Shown here: positions 7,158 to 17,096 of the stretch, one piece after another | How the letters are laid out: each line of letters starts with the position of its first letter | How positions within the stretch are numbered: the first letter of the stretch is position 1 | Assembly: GCA_001794755.1 (NCBI GenBank) | Contig: MGKT01000002.1 | Coordinates: forward strand, 63,156 to 122,024 | Source: Candidatus Yanofskybacteria bacterium RIFCSPLOWO2_02_FULL_44_18 | GTDB taxonomy: Bacteria > Patescibacteriota > Minisyncoccia > 2-02-FULL-40-12 > GWA2-44-9 | DNA length: 58,869 nucleotides | Direction: 5' to 3' | Position numbers and translations under genes: made by a program | The notes under the pieces: model-generated | What the model was told of the DNA's origin: nothing | The model's database searches: none | What the model saw: only the letters and a program-made list of their open reading frames with translations

Positions 7158-9383
7158 ATGGGTAGACACAAAAAAAGTCGAGACAGGTTTGATAAAAGAG
7201 ATTACGAAAAAAAGCCGAAATTCGACATATCGCAGGAAACCAAAAACAGCATTTGGGGCATAGCCAGTTTTATATTCTCCGTCCTCACGGTTCTCTCGTT
7301 CCTGGGCCGAGCCGGCCGGGCCGGAGATATTTTTAACCTATTCGCCCGCATGCTTTTCGGTTGGGGCTTTTTCATAATTCCGATAGCTTTTCTTCTTCTG
7401 GGCTTCTCATTCTTTAAATCAGTAACAAGAAGAATATATTTCAGCGCCGTATTCGGTACCACGTTGTTTACTCTGGCTTTCCTGGCCATTCTTTACATAT
7501 TCGGAAACGGAGATTTTTCACGCCGAATCATTCAAGGCGGATATCTCGGAGCGATACTGGGTCTGCCTCTTTTAACGTCAGTCGGGTTTACGGCGGCGAT
7601 AATAATACTTGTGGCGGCTTTGGCCGTATCGGTTCTGGTTTCTCTGGATATTTCAATTCCGAATTTGATATGGGGCAAAAAAGAGGAACTAGAGAAGGAC
7701 AAGCCGATGGAGGCTATGGTTGTGAAGAGGAACAATGAAATAGTGTCAGATAAAAGGGAAACTTCCGCCAAATCGGTTCCCGCCGCCGTACCGATTAAAA
7801 CCGATAGCGGAGAATTTGTTATCAAGAATTTAAAACATGGCAAATGGATATTGCCGCCTTTGAATTTGGTAAATGACGATCAGGAAACGGCGACGACGGG
7901 GGACATAAACGCCAACGCCCTGGTAATAAAAAGAACTCTTCAGAATTTTGGCATTGACGTCGAGATGGGGGAGGTGGCCATCGGCCCGACTGTAACCCAG
8001 TTCACGATGCGGCCGGCCGTCGGGGTAAAGCTTTCCCGAATAACGGCCCTAAATTCCGATCTTTCTTTGGCCTTGGCCTCTCATCCAATTCGTATTGAAG
8101 CGCCGATTCCAGGCAAAGCCCTTGTCGGCATTGAAGTGCCTAACAGAAAAGTGGCCATAATCGGATTGAGAAATCTTCTCGAAGAAGAAGATTTCGGCAA
8201 GTCTAAATATTTCCTACCCTTAGCCTTGGGCCGGGATGTTTCCGGTTCTCCCGTATTCGCGGGATTGGATAAAATGCCCCACCTCTTAATTGCCGGTGCC
8301 ACCGGGACGGGCAAATCGGTGATGATAAACACGATTCTGCTTTCGATGCTGTACAAACATTCTCCGGAAATGCTCAAGCTGATATTAATCGATCCGAAGC
8401 GAGTCGAGCTTTCTTTGTATAACGGAATTCCCCATTTGATAACGCCGGTTATTACCGACAACAAAAAAGTTCTGGGAGCTTTAAAATGGACGGTTAACGA
8501 AATGGAGCATCGTTACGAGCAGCTGTTAAAAGGGGGATCTAGAGATATCATGTCGTACAATACGCATATGGCTGAATCAAAAGAACCTGTTATGCCGTAT
8601 ATTATAGTGGTTATAGACGAGTTGGCGGACTTGATGGCTTCATACGGCCGGGATGTGGAGGCGGCGATTGTGCGTCTGGCCCAGATGTCTCGGGCCGTCG
8701 GCATCCACCTGATAGTCTCCACGCAAAGGCCTTCCGTCGAGGTGATAACCGGCCTCATTAAAGCCAACATCACATCTCGTATAGGGCTGCAAGTTGCCAG
8801 CCAGATTGATTCAAGAACGATATTAGACATGGCCGGAGCGGAAAAACTTTTGGGCAAAGGCGACATGCTTTTCCTGTCCGGCGACTCATCTAAACCCAGA
8901 AGATTGCAAAGCCCTCTGGTATCGGAAAAAGAAGTTAAAGATGTCGTCAAATTCCTCGCGACTCAAGCCGAGAAAGCTCAAATGCAGGAAGAAACCGGAC
9001 TATCAATTGATTTTGATGCCGGTGTTCCGTCGGGCGGAAGATTTGCAAATGAGGATGAAGATGCTGATGACGATATGTACAAAGAAGCGAAGGATGTTGT
9101 TATTCTGGCAGGCAAAGCCTCGGCATCATTGCTGCAAAGACGTTTACGCGTCGGTTACGCTCGCGCCGCGCGATTGCTGGACATACTTGAAGAAAACGGC
9201 GTCATTGGGCCTGGCGACGGAGCAAAGCCGAGGGAAGTGTATTTGAAACCGGCCGGCATAGCCGATAGCTTGCCTGAAATTGAACCATATTCGGAACCCG
9301 ATGAAATGGTCCCGGAGACAGCCTCGGCAACGATAAATTCCCCGGTTCCCAATTCCGATGATCTTGAAAAAGAAAATAAGTAG
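7158..9383 (+). CDS. ftsK: DNA translocase FtsK/SpoIIIE
   Basis: N-terminal TM segments; Walker A AGATGTGKS, VVIDELADLM; C-terminal winged-helix gamma-like domain. Confidence 0.95.
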   Translation: MGRHKKSRDRFDKRDYEKKPKFDISQETKNSIWGIASFIFSVLTVLSFLGRAGRAGDIFNLFARMLFGWGFFIIPIAFLLLGFSFFKSVTRRIYFSAVFGTTLFTLAFLAILYIFGNGDFSRRIIQGGYLGAILGLPLLTSVGFTAAIIILVAALAVSVLVSLDISIPNLIWGKKEELEKDKPMEAMVVKRNNEIVSDKRETSAKSVPAAVPIKTDSGEFVIKNLKHGKWILPPLNLVNDDQETATTGDINANALVIKRTLQNFGIDVEMGEVAIGPTVTQFTMRPAVGVKLSRITALNSDLSLALASHPIRIEAPIPGKALVGIEVPNRKVAIIGLRNLLEEEDFGKSKYFLPLALGRDVSGSPVFAGLDKMPHLLIAGATGTGKSVMINTILLSMLYKHSPEMLKLILIDPKRVELSLYNGIPHLITPVITDNKKVLGALKWTVNEMEHRYEQLLKGGSRDIMSYNTHMAESKEPVMPYIIVVIDELADLMASYGRDVEAAIVRLAQMSRAVGIHLIVSTQRPSVEVITGLIKANITSRIGLQVASQIDSRTILDMAGAEKLLGKGDMLFLSGDSSKPRRLQSPLVSEKEVKDVVKFLATQAEKAQMQEETGLSIDFDAGVPSGGRFANEDEDADDDMYKEAKDVVILAGKASASLLQRRLRVGYARAARLLDILEENGVIGPGDGAKPREVYLKPAGIADSLPEIEPYSEPDEMVPETASATINSPVPNSDDLEKENK

Positions 9384-9424
9384 CGCCGCCTTGCTTTTTA
9401 AATTACGTTTTGTAAACTAGGCCC

Positions 9425-10447
9425 ATGGCAAAAAAATCTCAAACGTCCGGAAACGGAACCAGTGATTCCAAATCAAAACAAGTCGAACTGACAGTGAAAC
9501 AGCTCCAGGAAAAATACGGGGAGGGTTCGATTATGAGACTTGGGGATGTGGGAAAGGTTGATGTGGATGTCATACCCACCGGATCAATTTCCTTGGATCT
9601 TGCTTTGGGCGTCGGTGGAATACCGAGGGGGAGAGTCGTGGAAGTATACGGACCGGAGAGTTCGGGCAAAACAACGCTTTGTCTGCATATTGTGGCTGAA
9701 GCCCAAAAGATGGGCGGCGTGGCAGCGTATATAGACGCGGAACACGCGCTTGATCCCGATTATGCCAAGAAGATAGGGGTCAAAATTGAGGATCTTCTGA
9801 TTTCCCAGCCCGACACCGGAGAGCAGGCGCTGGATATATTGGAAAGTTTGGTTAAGTCCGGTAGTGTCGACGTTGTCGTTATCGACTCCGTGGCGGCTTT
9901 GACGCCAAGAGCTGAAATTGAGGGGGAAATGGATCAGCAGCATGTCGGTCTGCAGGCTCGCCTGATGTCTCATGCCTTGCGAAAACTCACAGCTATAGTC
10001 GCCAAGACCAAGACCACAGTTATTTTTATAAATCAGCTGCGCATGAAAATCGGTGTGATGTTTGGAAATCCGGAAACAACGACCGGCGGGATGGCGCTTA
10101 AATTCTATTCTTCCATTAGAATCGAAATTCGACGGGCGGCCCAGATTCAGGCGTCGGAAAAAATTGTCGGAAACAGGGTAAAGGTTAAGATTGTAAAAAA
10201 TAAAGTAGCGCCGCCGTTCAGAACGTGTGAATTTGATATCTTGTACAATGAGGGCATTTCCAGATATTCCGATGTTGTAAATTCAGGTGTTCAGTACGCG
10301 GTCTTAACCAAGGCCGGAAGCTGGTATAACTACGGAAGCCATAAATTAGGGCAAGGAATTGAAGGATCAAGGCAGTTTTTGAAAGAAAATCCCAAGATTG
10401 AAAAAGAAATTGTCGACAAGATTCGGCTGGCCGCACTGGCCCAATAA
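9425..10447 (+). CDS. recA: recombinase RecA
   Basis: [10 protein letters not shown] Walker A, full-length 340 aa. Confidence 0.98.
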   Translation: MAKKSQTSGNGTSDSKSKQVELTVKQLQEKYGEGSIMRLGDVGKVDVDVIPTGSISLDLALGVGGIPRGRVVEVYGPESSGKTTLCLHIVAEAQKMGGVAAYIDAEHALDPDYAKKIGVKIEDLLISQPDTGEQALDILESLVKSGSVDVVVIDSVAALTPRAEIEGEMDQQHVGLQARLMSHALRKLTAIVAKTKTTVIFINQLRMKIGVMFGNPETTTGGMALKFYSSIRIEIRRAAQIQASEKIVGNRVKVKIVKNKVAPPFRTCEFDILYNEGISRYSDVVNSGVQYAVLTKAGSWYNYGSHKLGQGIEGSRQFLKENPKIEKEIVDKIRLAALAQ

Positions 10448-10499
10448 TTTTTAGAATAAATAAAAACCGCCCCGAGCTTTGTCGAAGGGCGATTTTTGT

Positions 10500-10709
10500 T
10501 TATTTAACGGTCTGATTTCTGGTAAATGGCATGAGAGCCATGTATCTTGCGAGTTTAACCGCGTTGGCCAGTTTTCTCTGATGCTTGTCGCACAATCTGT
10601 TCCTCTTGCTGGATGCAATCTTAAACTGGGAAGTAACAAACTTCCTTAAGAATCTTGTATCTTTGTAATCGACATGATTTATTCCTTCTTGGCAAAAATG
10701 GCATTCCAT
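10500..10709 (-). CDS. rpsR: 30S ribosomal protein S18
   Basis: DYKDTRFLRKFVTSQFKI...RNRLCDKHQRKLANAVKLARYMALMPF. Confidence 0.95.
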   Translation of the reverse strand: MECHFCQEGINHVDYKDTRFLRKFVTSQFKIASSKRNRLCDKHQRKLANAVKLARYMALMPFTRNQTVK

Positions 10710-10712
10710 ATA

Positions 10713-11216
10713 TTAAAAAGGCAAATCTTCTTCTTTTATTTTTGTTTCATCTTCCTCGACCATCATTGGCGGGTTGACCGGCTCATCGGCGTTTATTATC
10801 GGTATTTCCGGTTCTTGAGGCTTATCCGGCGCGCTGTTGAATGATTGTTTCGGCTTAATGTCGCTGATGGGTTCTTGGCTGTATCCGGCCGGTCTTGGCC
10901 CAAGCTGCAGATTTTCGGCGATGATTTCGGTAAAATATCTTTTAACATTATCGTTTCCCGTCCAGCTTCGGGTTTGAATGCGGCCTTCAATTAAAACTAA
11001 CCCACCTTTTCTCAAATATTTGGCGGCAATCTCACCGAGTCTTTGCCAGGCGATGACGGTATGATATTCGACGCTTTCCTTCCTCTGGCCACTGGCATCG
11101 TTCCATGTTCTATTTGTTGCTAATCTAAGCGTGGTAACGCTTTGTCCGGCCGGCGTGGCTCTTGTTTCCGGGTCTTGGGTTAATCTTCCGATTATATATA
11201 CTTTATTTAAATTCAT
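10713..11216 (-). CDS. ssb: single-stranded DNA-binding protein
   Basis: MNLNKVYIIGRLTQDPETRATPAGQSV OB fold; acidic EEDLPF tail. Confidence 0.97.
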   Translation of the reverse strand: MNLNKVYIIGRLTQDPETRATPAGQSVTTLRLATNRTWNDASGQRKESVEYHTVIAWQRLGEIAAKYLRKGGLVLIEGRIQTRSWTGNDNVKRYFTEIIAENLQLGPRPAGYSQEPISDIKPKQSFNSAPDKPQEPEIPIINADEPVNPPMMVEEDETKIKEEDLPF

Positions 11217-11409
11217 ATTTTAACTTGCCGATCGCTCTGCTGTCTCGCTTCGCTCGACTAAGCAGTACGCTCTTGGCCAATTTCTTCGTTAAAGTTTTCG
11301 CTTGCTCGTCACCATATCATATATATGGTTCCTCGCATTGCTCGACTTTGCCTCGAACTTGGCCAAGTCGGCTACGTTAATATTTTATACAGTTTAGTTC
11401 TACTTAGTT

Positions 11410-11847
11410 CTACAACTTTTCGATAACATCTTCAAGTTGTTTTTCCATTTCTTTTGTTTCCTGCTCCGTCGCCTTGGGCACCGGTTTTTTATCCAATCTG
11501 TCGTGGGGCCGGTATTGTCGGGATTGGGCTTTCCTTTTGGCGGCATCGGATGGGAGCTTCAAAATCAGATATCTCATCACTTCCGGCATGAGTTTTATCT
11601 GGCCGTCGAGGGAATTGAGACCTTCGCCGTTTTGGAGAGTGAAATTGAAATATCCAAAGAAGCTGGACTGGGAATGTCCAATCGGATACGAAAGGCGAGT
11701 CTTCTCGGGTTCTTTCGTGAACGTAATTACAGCGCCAATGCCGTTTAAATCTCTCTCCAAATGTTGTCTGGCCGCTGTTAAACTCGCTTCATCCGTGTCG
11801 GGATTGATGTGATACGCGAGTTCATAATTGTGGCTTCTGTCCGCCAT
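11410..11847 (-). CDS. rpsF: 30S ribosomal protein S6
   Basis: S6-like sequence, upstream of ssb-rpsR. Confidence 0.9.
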   Translation of the reverse strand: MADRSHNYELAYHINPDTDEASLTAARQHLERDLNGIGAVITFTKEPEKTRLSYPIGHSQSSFFGYFNFTLQNGEGLNSLDGQIKLMPEVMRYLILKLPSDAAKRKAQSRQYRPHDRLDKKPVPKATEQETKEMEKQLEDVIEKL

Positions 11848-11980
11848 GCGTTAGATTGAATTTGATTTCGCCGATAGTGCGCCGGAAGCGGACTAATGGG
11901 TGCTCTGCGAATTCAAAGCAATCTTTATTTAATCTGCTGGATATTATCACTATTTAATTTATCTGTCAACATTTTCGCTC

Positions 11981-12946
11981 TTAAATCTTAATCTCCACGA
12001 CGTCTCCTTCTTGGATGACGTAGTCGCGGCCCACCGTTTTAATCATGCCTTTCGATTTGGCATCAATCCAGCCACCGATTTCCAGAAGAGTTTTCCAGTT
12101 GATTACATCGGCCCGTATGAATAATTTTTCAAAATCAGTATGAATAGCTCGGGCGGCCTTGGGAATCAGGTCTCCGATTCGGGCTGTCCAGGCCCGGGTT
12201 TCGTCTTCGCCGGTAGTCAAGAATGTCAGCAAGCCGAGAGTATGATAGCTCTTTTTAATCAGAGCATCCAATCCGCTTTCCTTTATATTAAATTCGGCCA
12301 GATATTCTTTTTTCTCGTCCTGCGTTGACTCGGAAAGTAAAAGTTCAAATGGCGTGGAAAGAATGATGTAATCGGCGCTGCCGATTGCGGATTTTAATTT
12401 TTCATCCGGCTGCCAATTTTCCGATAGCTGTTTTTCCGAAACGTTAAAAACATATATCACTTTTTTATCCGATAACAGGTTAAGGGGCGGCAAATCCTTG
12501 CCCCTGTTTGATTTATCAGCCCGCTTTTCTTTAGATTCCAAATCCGCCAGTTCAAGCTCTGTATTTATAATTGAAATATCGTCCGTTGGGTCCACTCGGT
12601 TATGAACGTGAGTAATGCCATTATCGGGGAACACGCGGACGACATGGGCGATAGCATCCACTTCTCTGATATTCGCCAGAAATTTATTACCCAAGCCTTC
12701 TCCCTGCGACGCGCCCTTGACCAGTCCGGCAATATCAAAAAATTCAATCGTCGTATAAATCTTCCGAGCGGAATCCGAAAGCATGGCCAAGGCATCCACT
12801 CTCTCATCGGGTACGGCAACGACACCCACATTTGGCTCGATAGTGGTAAATGGATAATTCTGGATATCAACCTGCTTATTCGTGATAGCCTTAAAAAGCG
12901 TGGATTTTCCCACATTCGGCAATCCGACAATTCCGAGTTTGAGCAT
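11981..12946 (-). CDS. ychF: redox-regulated GTPase YchF/Obg-like
   Basis: [14 protein letters not shown]-type C-terminus ending GDVVEIKI. Confidence 0.95.
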   Translation of the reverse strand: MLKLGIVGLPNVGKSTLFKAITNKQVDIQNYPFTTIEPNVGVVAVPDERVDALAMLSDSARKIYTTIEFFDIAGLVKGASQGEGLGNKFLANIREVDAIAHVVRVFPDNGITHVHNRVDPTDDISIINTELELADLESKEKRADKSNRGKDLPPLNLLSDKKVIYVFNVSEKQLSENWQPDEKLKSAIGSADYIILSTPFELLLSESTQDEKKEYLAEFNIKESGLDALIKKSYHTLGLLTFLTTGEDETRAWTARIGDLIPKAARAIHTDFEKLFIRADVINWKTLLEIGGWIDAKSKGMIKTVGRDYVIQEGDVVEIKI

Positions 12947-12999
12947 CTTTGGATTGTAGCAAATAGGCGCACTTTAAGCCAGTTATCAATAACGGAAGA

Positions 13000-13029
13000 T
13001 TGACAATATGTCTTGAGTGATGTTATAAT
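13000..13029 (+). promoter_or_regulatory. sigma70-like promoter
   Basis: TTGACA, 18-nt spacer, TATAAT. Confidence 0.8.
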
Positions 13030-13066
13030 CATAAGTCAGGTCTTTTACAATGAGGAGGCGCAGGCG

Positions 13067-14881
13067 ATGAAATTTCATCGACAGTTTTTGCGACAGGCAT
13101 GGGCCATATTCGGGCCCCTGAAGTGGCGGATGCTACTTGTTCTGGGAGTGATCTCCCTGATTCAAGGGATGTCGTTGATCGGGCCGTATATCCAAGGCAC
13201 GATCCTCGACAACATCAGTCACGGCAAGGCGATGGCCCAGACCTACTGGCTCATTGCTCTGGCCGGAACTGTTTGGCTCGTCAGCCACTGGGTGCTCCAA
13301 TTCCCACGAGAGATGTACGAGGTGCAGAAAGTGGACTTCGACATCGACGAGCGGGCGTCGGATCAGACAATGGTGCAGATGACAAGTCTCTCAGTGGGGC
13401 AACACAATACGTTGCACTCGGGGATGAAGCAGAGCATCATCAACCGCGGCCAGACTTCTATGACGGCGTTAGTGAACATGTTCGTTTATGAGATCGTGCC
13501 AACGATCAGTCGAGCGTTCATCATGACAATGGCGATGTGCTGGCTGTCCATGGCAATGGGTCTCATCGTGTTCTCGGCGATTGCCTTATTTGTCTGGCTG
13601 ACGCTTTGGATGAACCACACTTTCAAGGGCGACCTCAAGAAGCTCGAGAAGATGTGGAATCAGGAATCCAAGTTCCGAAGCGAGATCATTCAGCACATCA
13701 GCCACGTGCTCGTAAACGCACAAGAGAAGAAAGCTCGGGCTGAAGCCGACGCCAAGTACGCGGAGACCGTGGCCTTTGCCAAACCTCTCTGGCGTCGATT
13801 CCTGGTCTTTGCCTACATGAAATCAATGGTCATTATCGTCGCGAGAGTGGCGGTCATGGCCCTTGGTGCCCACTACATTTACAGTGGCCGACACACGTTC
13901 GGTACCATCGTAGTGTTCTGGGCGTGGTCCAACAACGCGTTGGACAGTGTCTGGAATGTGGGCAGTCTGCAACGGCAGATCATCAGGATGTGGACGTCGA
14001 TCAGGCGTTACTGCGAGTTCCTGAACATGGAGACCGATGTCAAAATCATCTCCAATCCAGTCGTACTGGACCCTGTTCGGGGTCGCATCGAAGTTCGCAA
14101 CCTATCCTTCATGTACGATAGCCGTATGGCTATGTCGCAAGACGAAGAGGACGAGGAAAAGCCGAAAGAAGTCGAGAAGTCGAAGCGGCCAGCCCTCATC
14201 GATGTGTCGTTCGTCATCGAGCCCGGAGAGACAGTGGCCATCGTCGGCGAGTCTGGTTCAGGCAAAACCACACTGGCAAACATGCTGGTGCGGTCCAGTG
14301 ATCCGACATCGGGTCAGATCCTCATCGACGGGCAGGACCTTCGGGTTCTGGATCTGCGGAAGTTCAGGTCAAAGGTTGGTATCGTCGAACAAAACGTGCC
14401 ACTCTTCGACCGAAGCATTCGTGAAAACATTCTCTACGGTCTCAATGGGAAAGCCAAGGACGTGACCGAAGAGGAGTTGCAACGGATCGCTCAGATCTCG
14501 CAGATCAGCAGGTTCTCGCACAAGCTCGAAAAAGGGTTCGATACCCTGATCGGCGAGCGCGGAATCAAGCTCTCCGGCGGTGAACGCCAGCGAGTCGGGA
14601 TTGCCCGAGCACTCATCAAGGACCCCGCGATCATCATCTTCGACGAGGCGACCAGCAGTCTGGACGCCGCCGTGGAAGCCGAGATCCGGGACGCAATCAA
14701 CGAAGCGTCAAAGGGACGGACCACTGTCCTCATTGCTCACCGGTTCTCGACCATCCGATATGCCAACCGCATCATCGTGATGGAAGAAGGCCGAGTGGCT
14801 GGCGAAGGAAAGCACGAAGATCTGTACAAGTCGTGCCCGCCCTATCGTCGGCTCGTCGATCATCAGGTAGCTACGATCTGA
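13067..14881 (+). CDS. ABC transporter, fused TM + ATPase
   Basis: Within ORF 13013..14881; GESGSGKTTL, LSGGERQRVGIARAL, DEATSSLD. Confidence 0.92.
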   Translation: MKFHRQFLRQAWAIFGPLKWRMLLVLGVISLIQGMSLIGPYIQGTILDNISHGKAMAQTYWLIALAGTVWLVSHWVLQFPREMYEVQKVDFDIDERASDQTMVQMTSLSVGQHNTLHSGMKQSIINRGQTSMTALVNMFVYEIVPTISRAFIMTMAMCWLSMAMGLIVFSAIALFVWLTLWMNHTFKGDLKKLEKMWNQESKFRSEIIQHISHVLVNAQEKKARAEADAKYAETVAFAKPLWRRFLVFAYMKSMVIIVARVAVMALGAHYIYSGRHTFGTIVVFWAWSNNALDSVWNVGSLQRQIIRMWTSIRRYCEFLNMETDVKIISNPVVLDPVRGRIEVRNLSFMYDSRMAMSQDEEDEEKPKEVEKSKRPALIDVSFVIEPGETVAIVGESGSGKTTLANMLVRSSDPTSGQILIDGQDLRVLDLRKFRSKVGIVEQNVPLFDRSIRENILYGLNGKAKDVTEEELQRIAQISQISRFSHKLEKGFDTLIGERGIKLSGGERQRVGIARALIKDPAIIIFDEATSSLDAAVEAEIRDAINEASKGRTTVLIAHRFSTIRYANRIIVMEEGRVAGEGKHEDLYKSCPPYRRLVDHQVATI

Positions 14882-14896
14882 AAGTAGAGGAAAGTA

Positions 14897-14935
14897 TGGG
14901 GGTGTCTGACCAACGCGGTCGGGCACCCTCTTTTT
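14897..14935 (+). terminator. rho-independent terminator, near copy of that at 5574
   Basis: GGGTGTCTGACCAACGCGGTCGGGCACCCTCTTTTT. Confidence 0.85.
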
Positions 14936-15282
14936 AATTTTTATAAAATAGTTTACCCGACTTGTCGCTCTAATCTTTATTTATTGGAGCAGTAGAGTGA
15001 AGTATTCTACCTTGCTGGTTTCTTTCTAATATTAGTCTCTCATAGCAAGGTGGAGGAAGTTTTATCGTGAAATGAAATGGTATGTATTTAACGCTGTTAT
15101 CGCTAATGTCAGGTCGTATTGTGTTTATATCGTACCGATACTTAGTTTTGAAACAGACATATAAAAACTTAGTAAAATTATAGACTTTTAAACTCATTGA
15201 CTTTTCACTATGGCCTGATATATAATGATTGTATCACGACGAAAGAGCACTTCTGTGGGTTTCGTTCCATAGCGGTGCTTTT

Positions 15283-15780
15283 TCATTTTTGGTTAGTTTT
15301 ATACTCCAGTTTACTTTTAAGGTTATCCATATAATCAATCTTCTCCCGAGCTTTTTTCTGGAGCAAGATAGAGCACTTTTTCTTATGAGAAGCTAATACA
15401 ATTTTTAACTTATTTTTTGAGTAGAGATATTCAACTAAGGAATAAAAATCTCCATCACTGGTTACGATAACAGCCTTGTCATAATTTTTATATTCAATCA
15501 TCGTGTGGAGAACTAAGTCTGCGTCGACATTTCCCTTTGGTTCTCTAATTTTTGAAACAAGGATCGGTTTAAATATGAGAATATAGCCATATTCTTGAAG
15601 AGATATGTAAAGTTCTTGGTTCTCAGGAATTAAACCGATAAACAGATATGCTTTTGAAACTTTGTATTTATCATTTAAATAAACTCGAAATCTTTTGTAA
15701 TTTAGCTTCCAACCCAAACCCTGAACCCCAAGGTATAAATTCTGACCATCAATAAAAGCGTAATTATTCTCTTGTTTCAT
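15283..15780 (-). CDS. NYN-domain (LabA/PIN-like) protein
   Basis: AFIDGQNLY, VDADLVLH, AVIVTSDGDFYSLVEYL. Confidence 0.85.
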   Translation of the reverse strand: MKQENNYAFIDGQNLYLGVQGLGWKLNYKRFRVYLNDKYKVSKAYLFIGLIPENQELYISLQEYGYILIFKPILVSKIREPKGNVDADLVLHTMIEYKNYDKAVIVTSDGDFYSLVEYLYSKNKLKIVLASHKKKCSILLQKKAREKIDYMDNLKSKLEYKTNQK

Positions 15781-15796
15781 CTGGTTTTATCGTAAC

Positions 15797-15811
15797 AAAA
15801 AGGCCATAAAT
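15797..15811. repeat. 15-bp direct repeat copy 1 (AAAAAGGCCATAAAT)
   Basis: identical to 15889-15903; brackets the promoter. Confidence 0.7.
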
Positions 15812-15826
15812 AAGCTAGATTTCGGC

Positions 15827-15855
15827 TTGACTTTTTGTGTGAAAAGGAGTATAAT
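15827..15855 (+). promoter_or_regulatory. sigma70-like promoter
   Basis: TTGACT-17-TATAAT; similar to 17027-17055. Confidence 0.75.
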
Positions 15856-15888
15856 TGATATGTTAAGGGTGGATAGCGATTTGGGGCT

Positions 15889-15903
15889 AAAAAGGCCATA
15901 AAT
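15889..15903. repeat. 15-bp direct repeat copy 2 (AAAAAGGCCATAAAT)
   Basis: identical to 15797-15811. Confidence 0.7.
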
Positions 15904-15973
15904 CGCTGTTCACTCAGGAAAGTTCGTCGACAATCAATCATTCACTCACTCGTTCAATCAAGGAGATGCGACC

Positions 15974-16927
15974 ATGAAGATCGTGCGTGCGTTGGTGTCG
16001 GTGTTGGTGGTCATGGGGATTGCGGCGTCCGTTTCGGCGGCGCCGAAGAAGGCGTCGCGATCGCAGCAGTCGAAGCACGAGCATCGGTACAGTACGGCTG
16101 CGGATCCCCAAGGGATCGACCTCGTCAAGTATCCGAAGGACGAGAAGGCTCCCATGTCCATCAAGCGTCAGATGGAGCTCGGCCTCAAGGTCGCGCAGCT
16201 CCGCTACGATTGGTGGGGTCTCAACTGGCATCGCGAGATCGAGGGGGGCCGCTGGCTTTGGGAAAAGATCCCGGCCGGCAAGATCGTCCTCGTCGACAAG
16301 AACGGCAACCAGATCTACAAGGCGGATTGCGTGAATCGCCTTGTGTGGATGCCTCGGAACCCGTTTACGGGCCTGCCGTGTCCGAAGTGTCCACCGGTTG
16401 CCGGCGGAGGCAACGGACGTGGGGGTGCGCAGGATGGTGGGTCGGGATTCTTTCAGCGTTTGGCTGACGGAATCAAGTCGCTGGCCCTGACTCTTTTCCG
16501 AGGCTTCGGCCACGGATTGAGGGCCGTGGGTTGGATATTGGCGGCGCTCGGCGCGCTGCTGCTCAACATCTTGCCTTGGCTGCTCTTGGCTCTTGTCCTG
16601 TACTTGCTCTACCGCTTGATTCGTTGGATCGCGGAAGCGATTCGCGACTGGCGGCAGGGGCGACAGGCGCGAGTGGGCGGACAACCGGGCGGACAACCGG
16701 GCGCCCTGATTGGTCCGGCAGCGGTTCCGGCCGGTGGCGCCGGTCAAGCGGGAGCGGCGGGTGGTGCGGCACCGATTGCCGGCGGTGGTCAAGGCGCTAA
16801 TGCCGGCCGCCGGTTCGTATCGCATGATGTGGATCTTCCCGCCGAGAGGCTCCAGTATGAGGGGTACTCCCGTGTCCACATGGAATACATGGGGGACGGG
16901 ACCACATATATCCGCATGGTTCGGTAG
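15974..16927 (+). CDS. secreted/membrane hypothetical protein, Gly/Ala-rich C-terminal region
   Basis: Signal peptide MKIVRALVSVLVVMGIAASVSAAPKK, central TM, AAGGAG SD. Confidence 0.75.
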   Translation: MKIVRALVSVLVVMGIAASVSAAPKKASRSQQSKHEHRYSTAADPQGIDLVKYPKDEKAPMSIKRQMELGLKVAQLRYDWWGLNWHREIEGGRWLWEKIPAGKIVLVDKNGNQIYKADCVNRLVWMPRNPFTGLPCPKCPPVAGGGNGRGGAQDGGSGFFQRLADGIKSLALTLFRGFGHGLRAVGWILAALGALLLNILPWLLLALVLYLLYRLIRWIAEAIRDWRQGRQARVGGQPGGQPGALIGPAAVPAGGAGQAGAAGGAAPIAGGGQGANAGRRFVSHDVDLPAERLQYEGYSRVHMEYMGDGTTYIRMVR

Positions 16928-16948
16928 ATCACTCACTCGTGGGGCAAG

Positions 16949-16986
16949 TCCCCGGAGGCGTTCATCGCTTCCGGGGAATTTTTTTA
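16949..16986 (+). terminator. rho-independent terminator
   Basis: CCCCGGAGG...CTTCCGGGGAATTTTTTT. Confidence 0.75.
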
Positions 16987-17026
16987 TTTGGAATATAGTT
17001 TTTTGACAAAATTCCATGACAAAGCC

Positions 17027-17055
17027 TTGACTTTTTGGTTAAAAAGGCGTATAAA
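17027..17055 (+). promoter_or_regulatory. sigma70-like promoter
   Basis: TTGACT-17-TATAAA. Confidence 0.65.
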
Positions 17056-17096
17056 TAATAATACAGATCCTCGACAATTCAATACCAAGAAAGGGG

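Noticed and set aside
10463-10500. Hairpin between recA and rpsR as a special regulatory element
   Set aside because: Ordinary bidirectional terminator-like hairpin (CGCCC...GGGCG with T/A tracts) between convergent genes.
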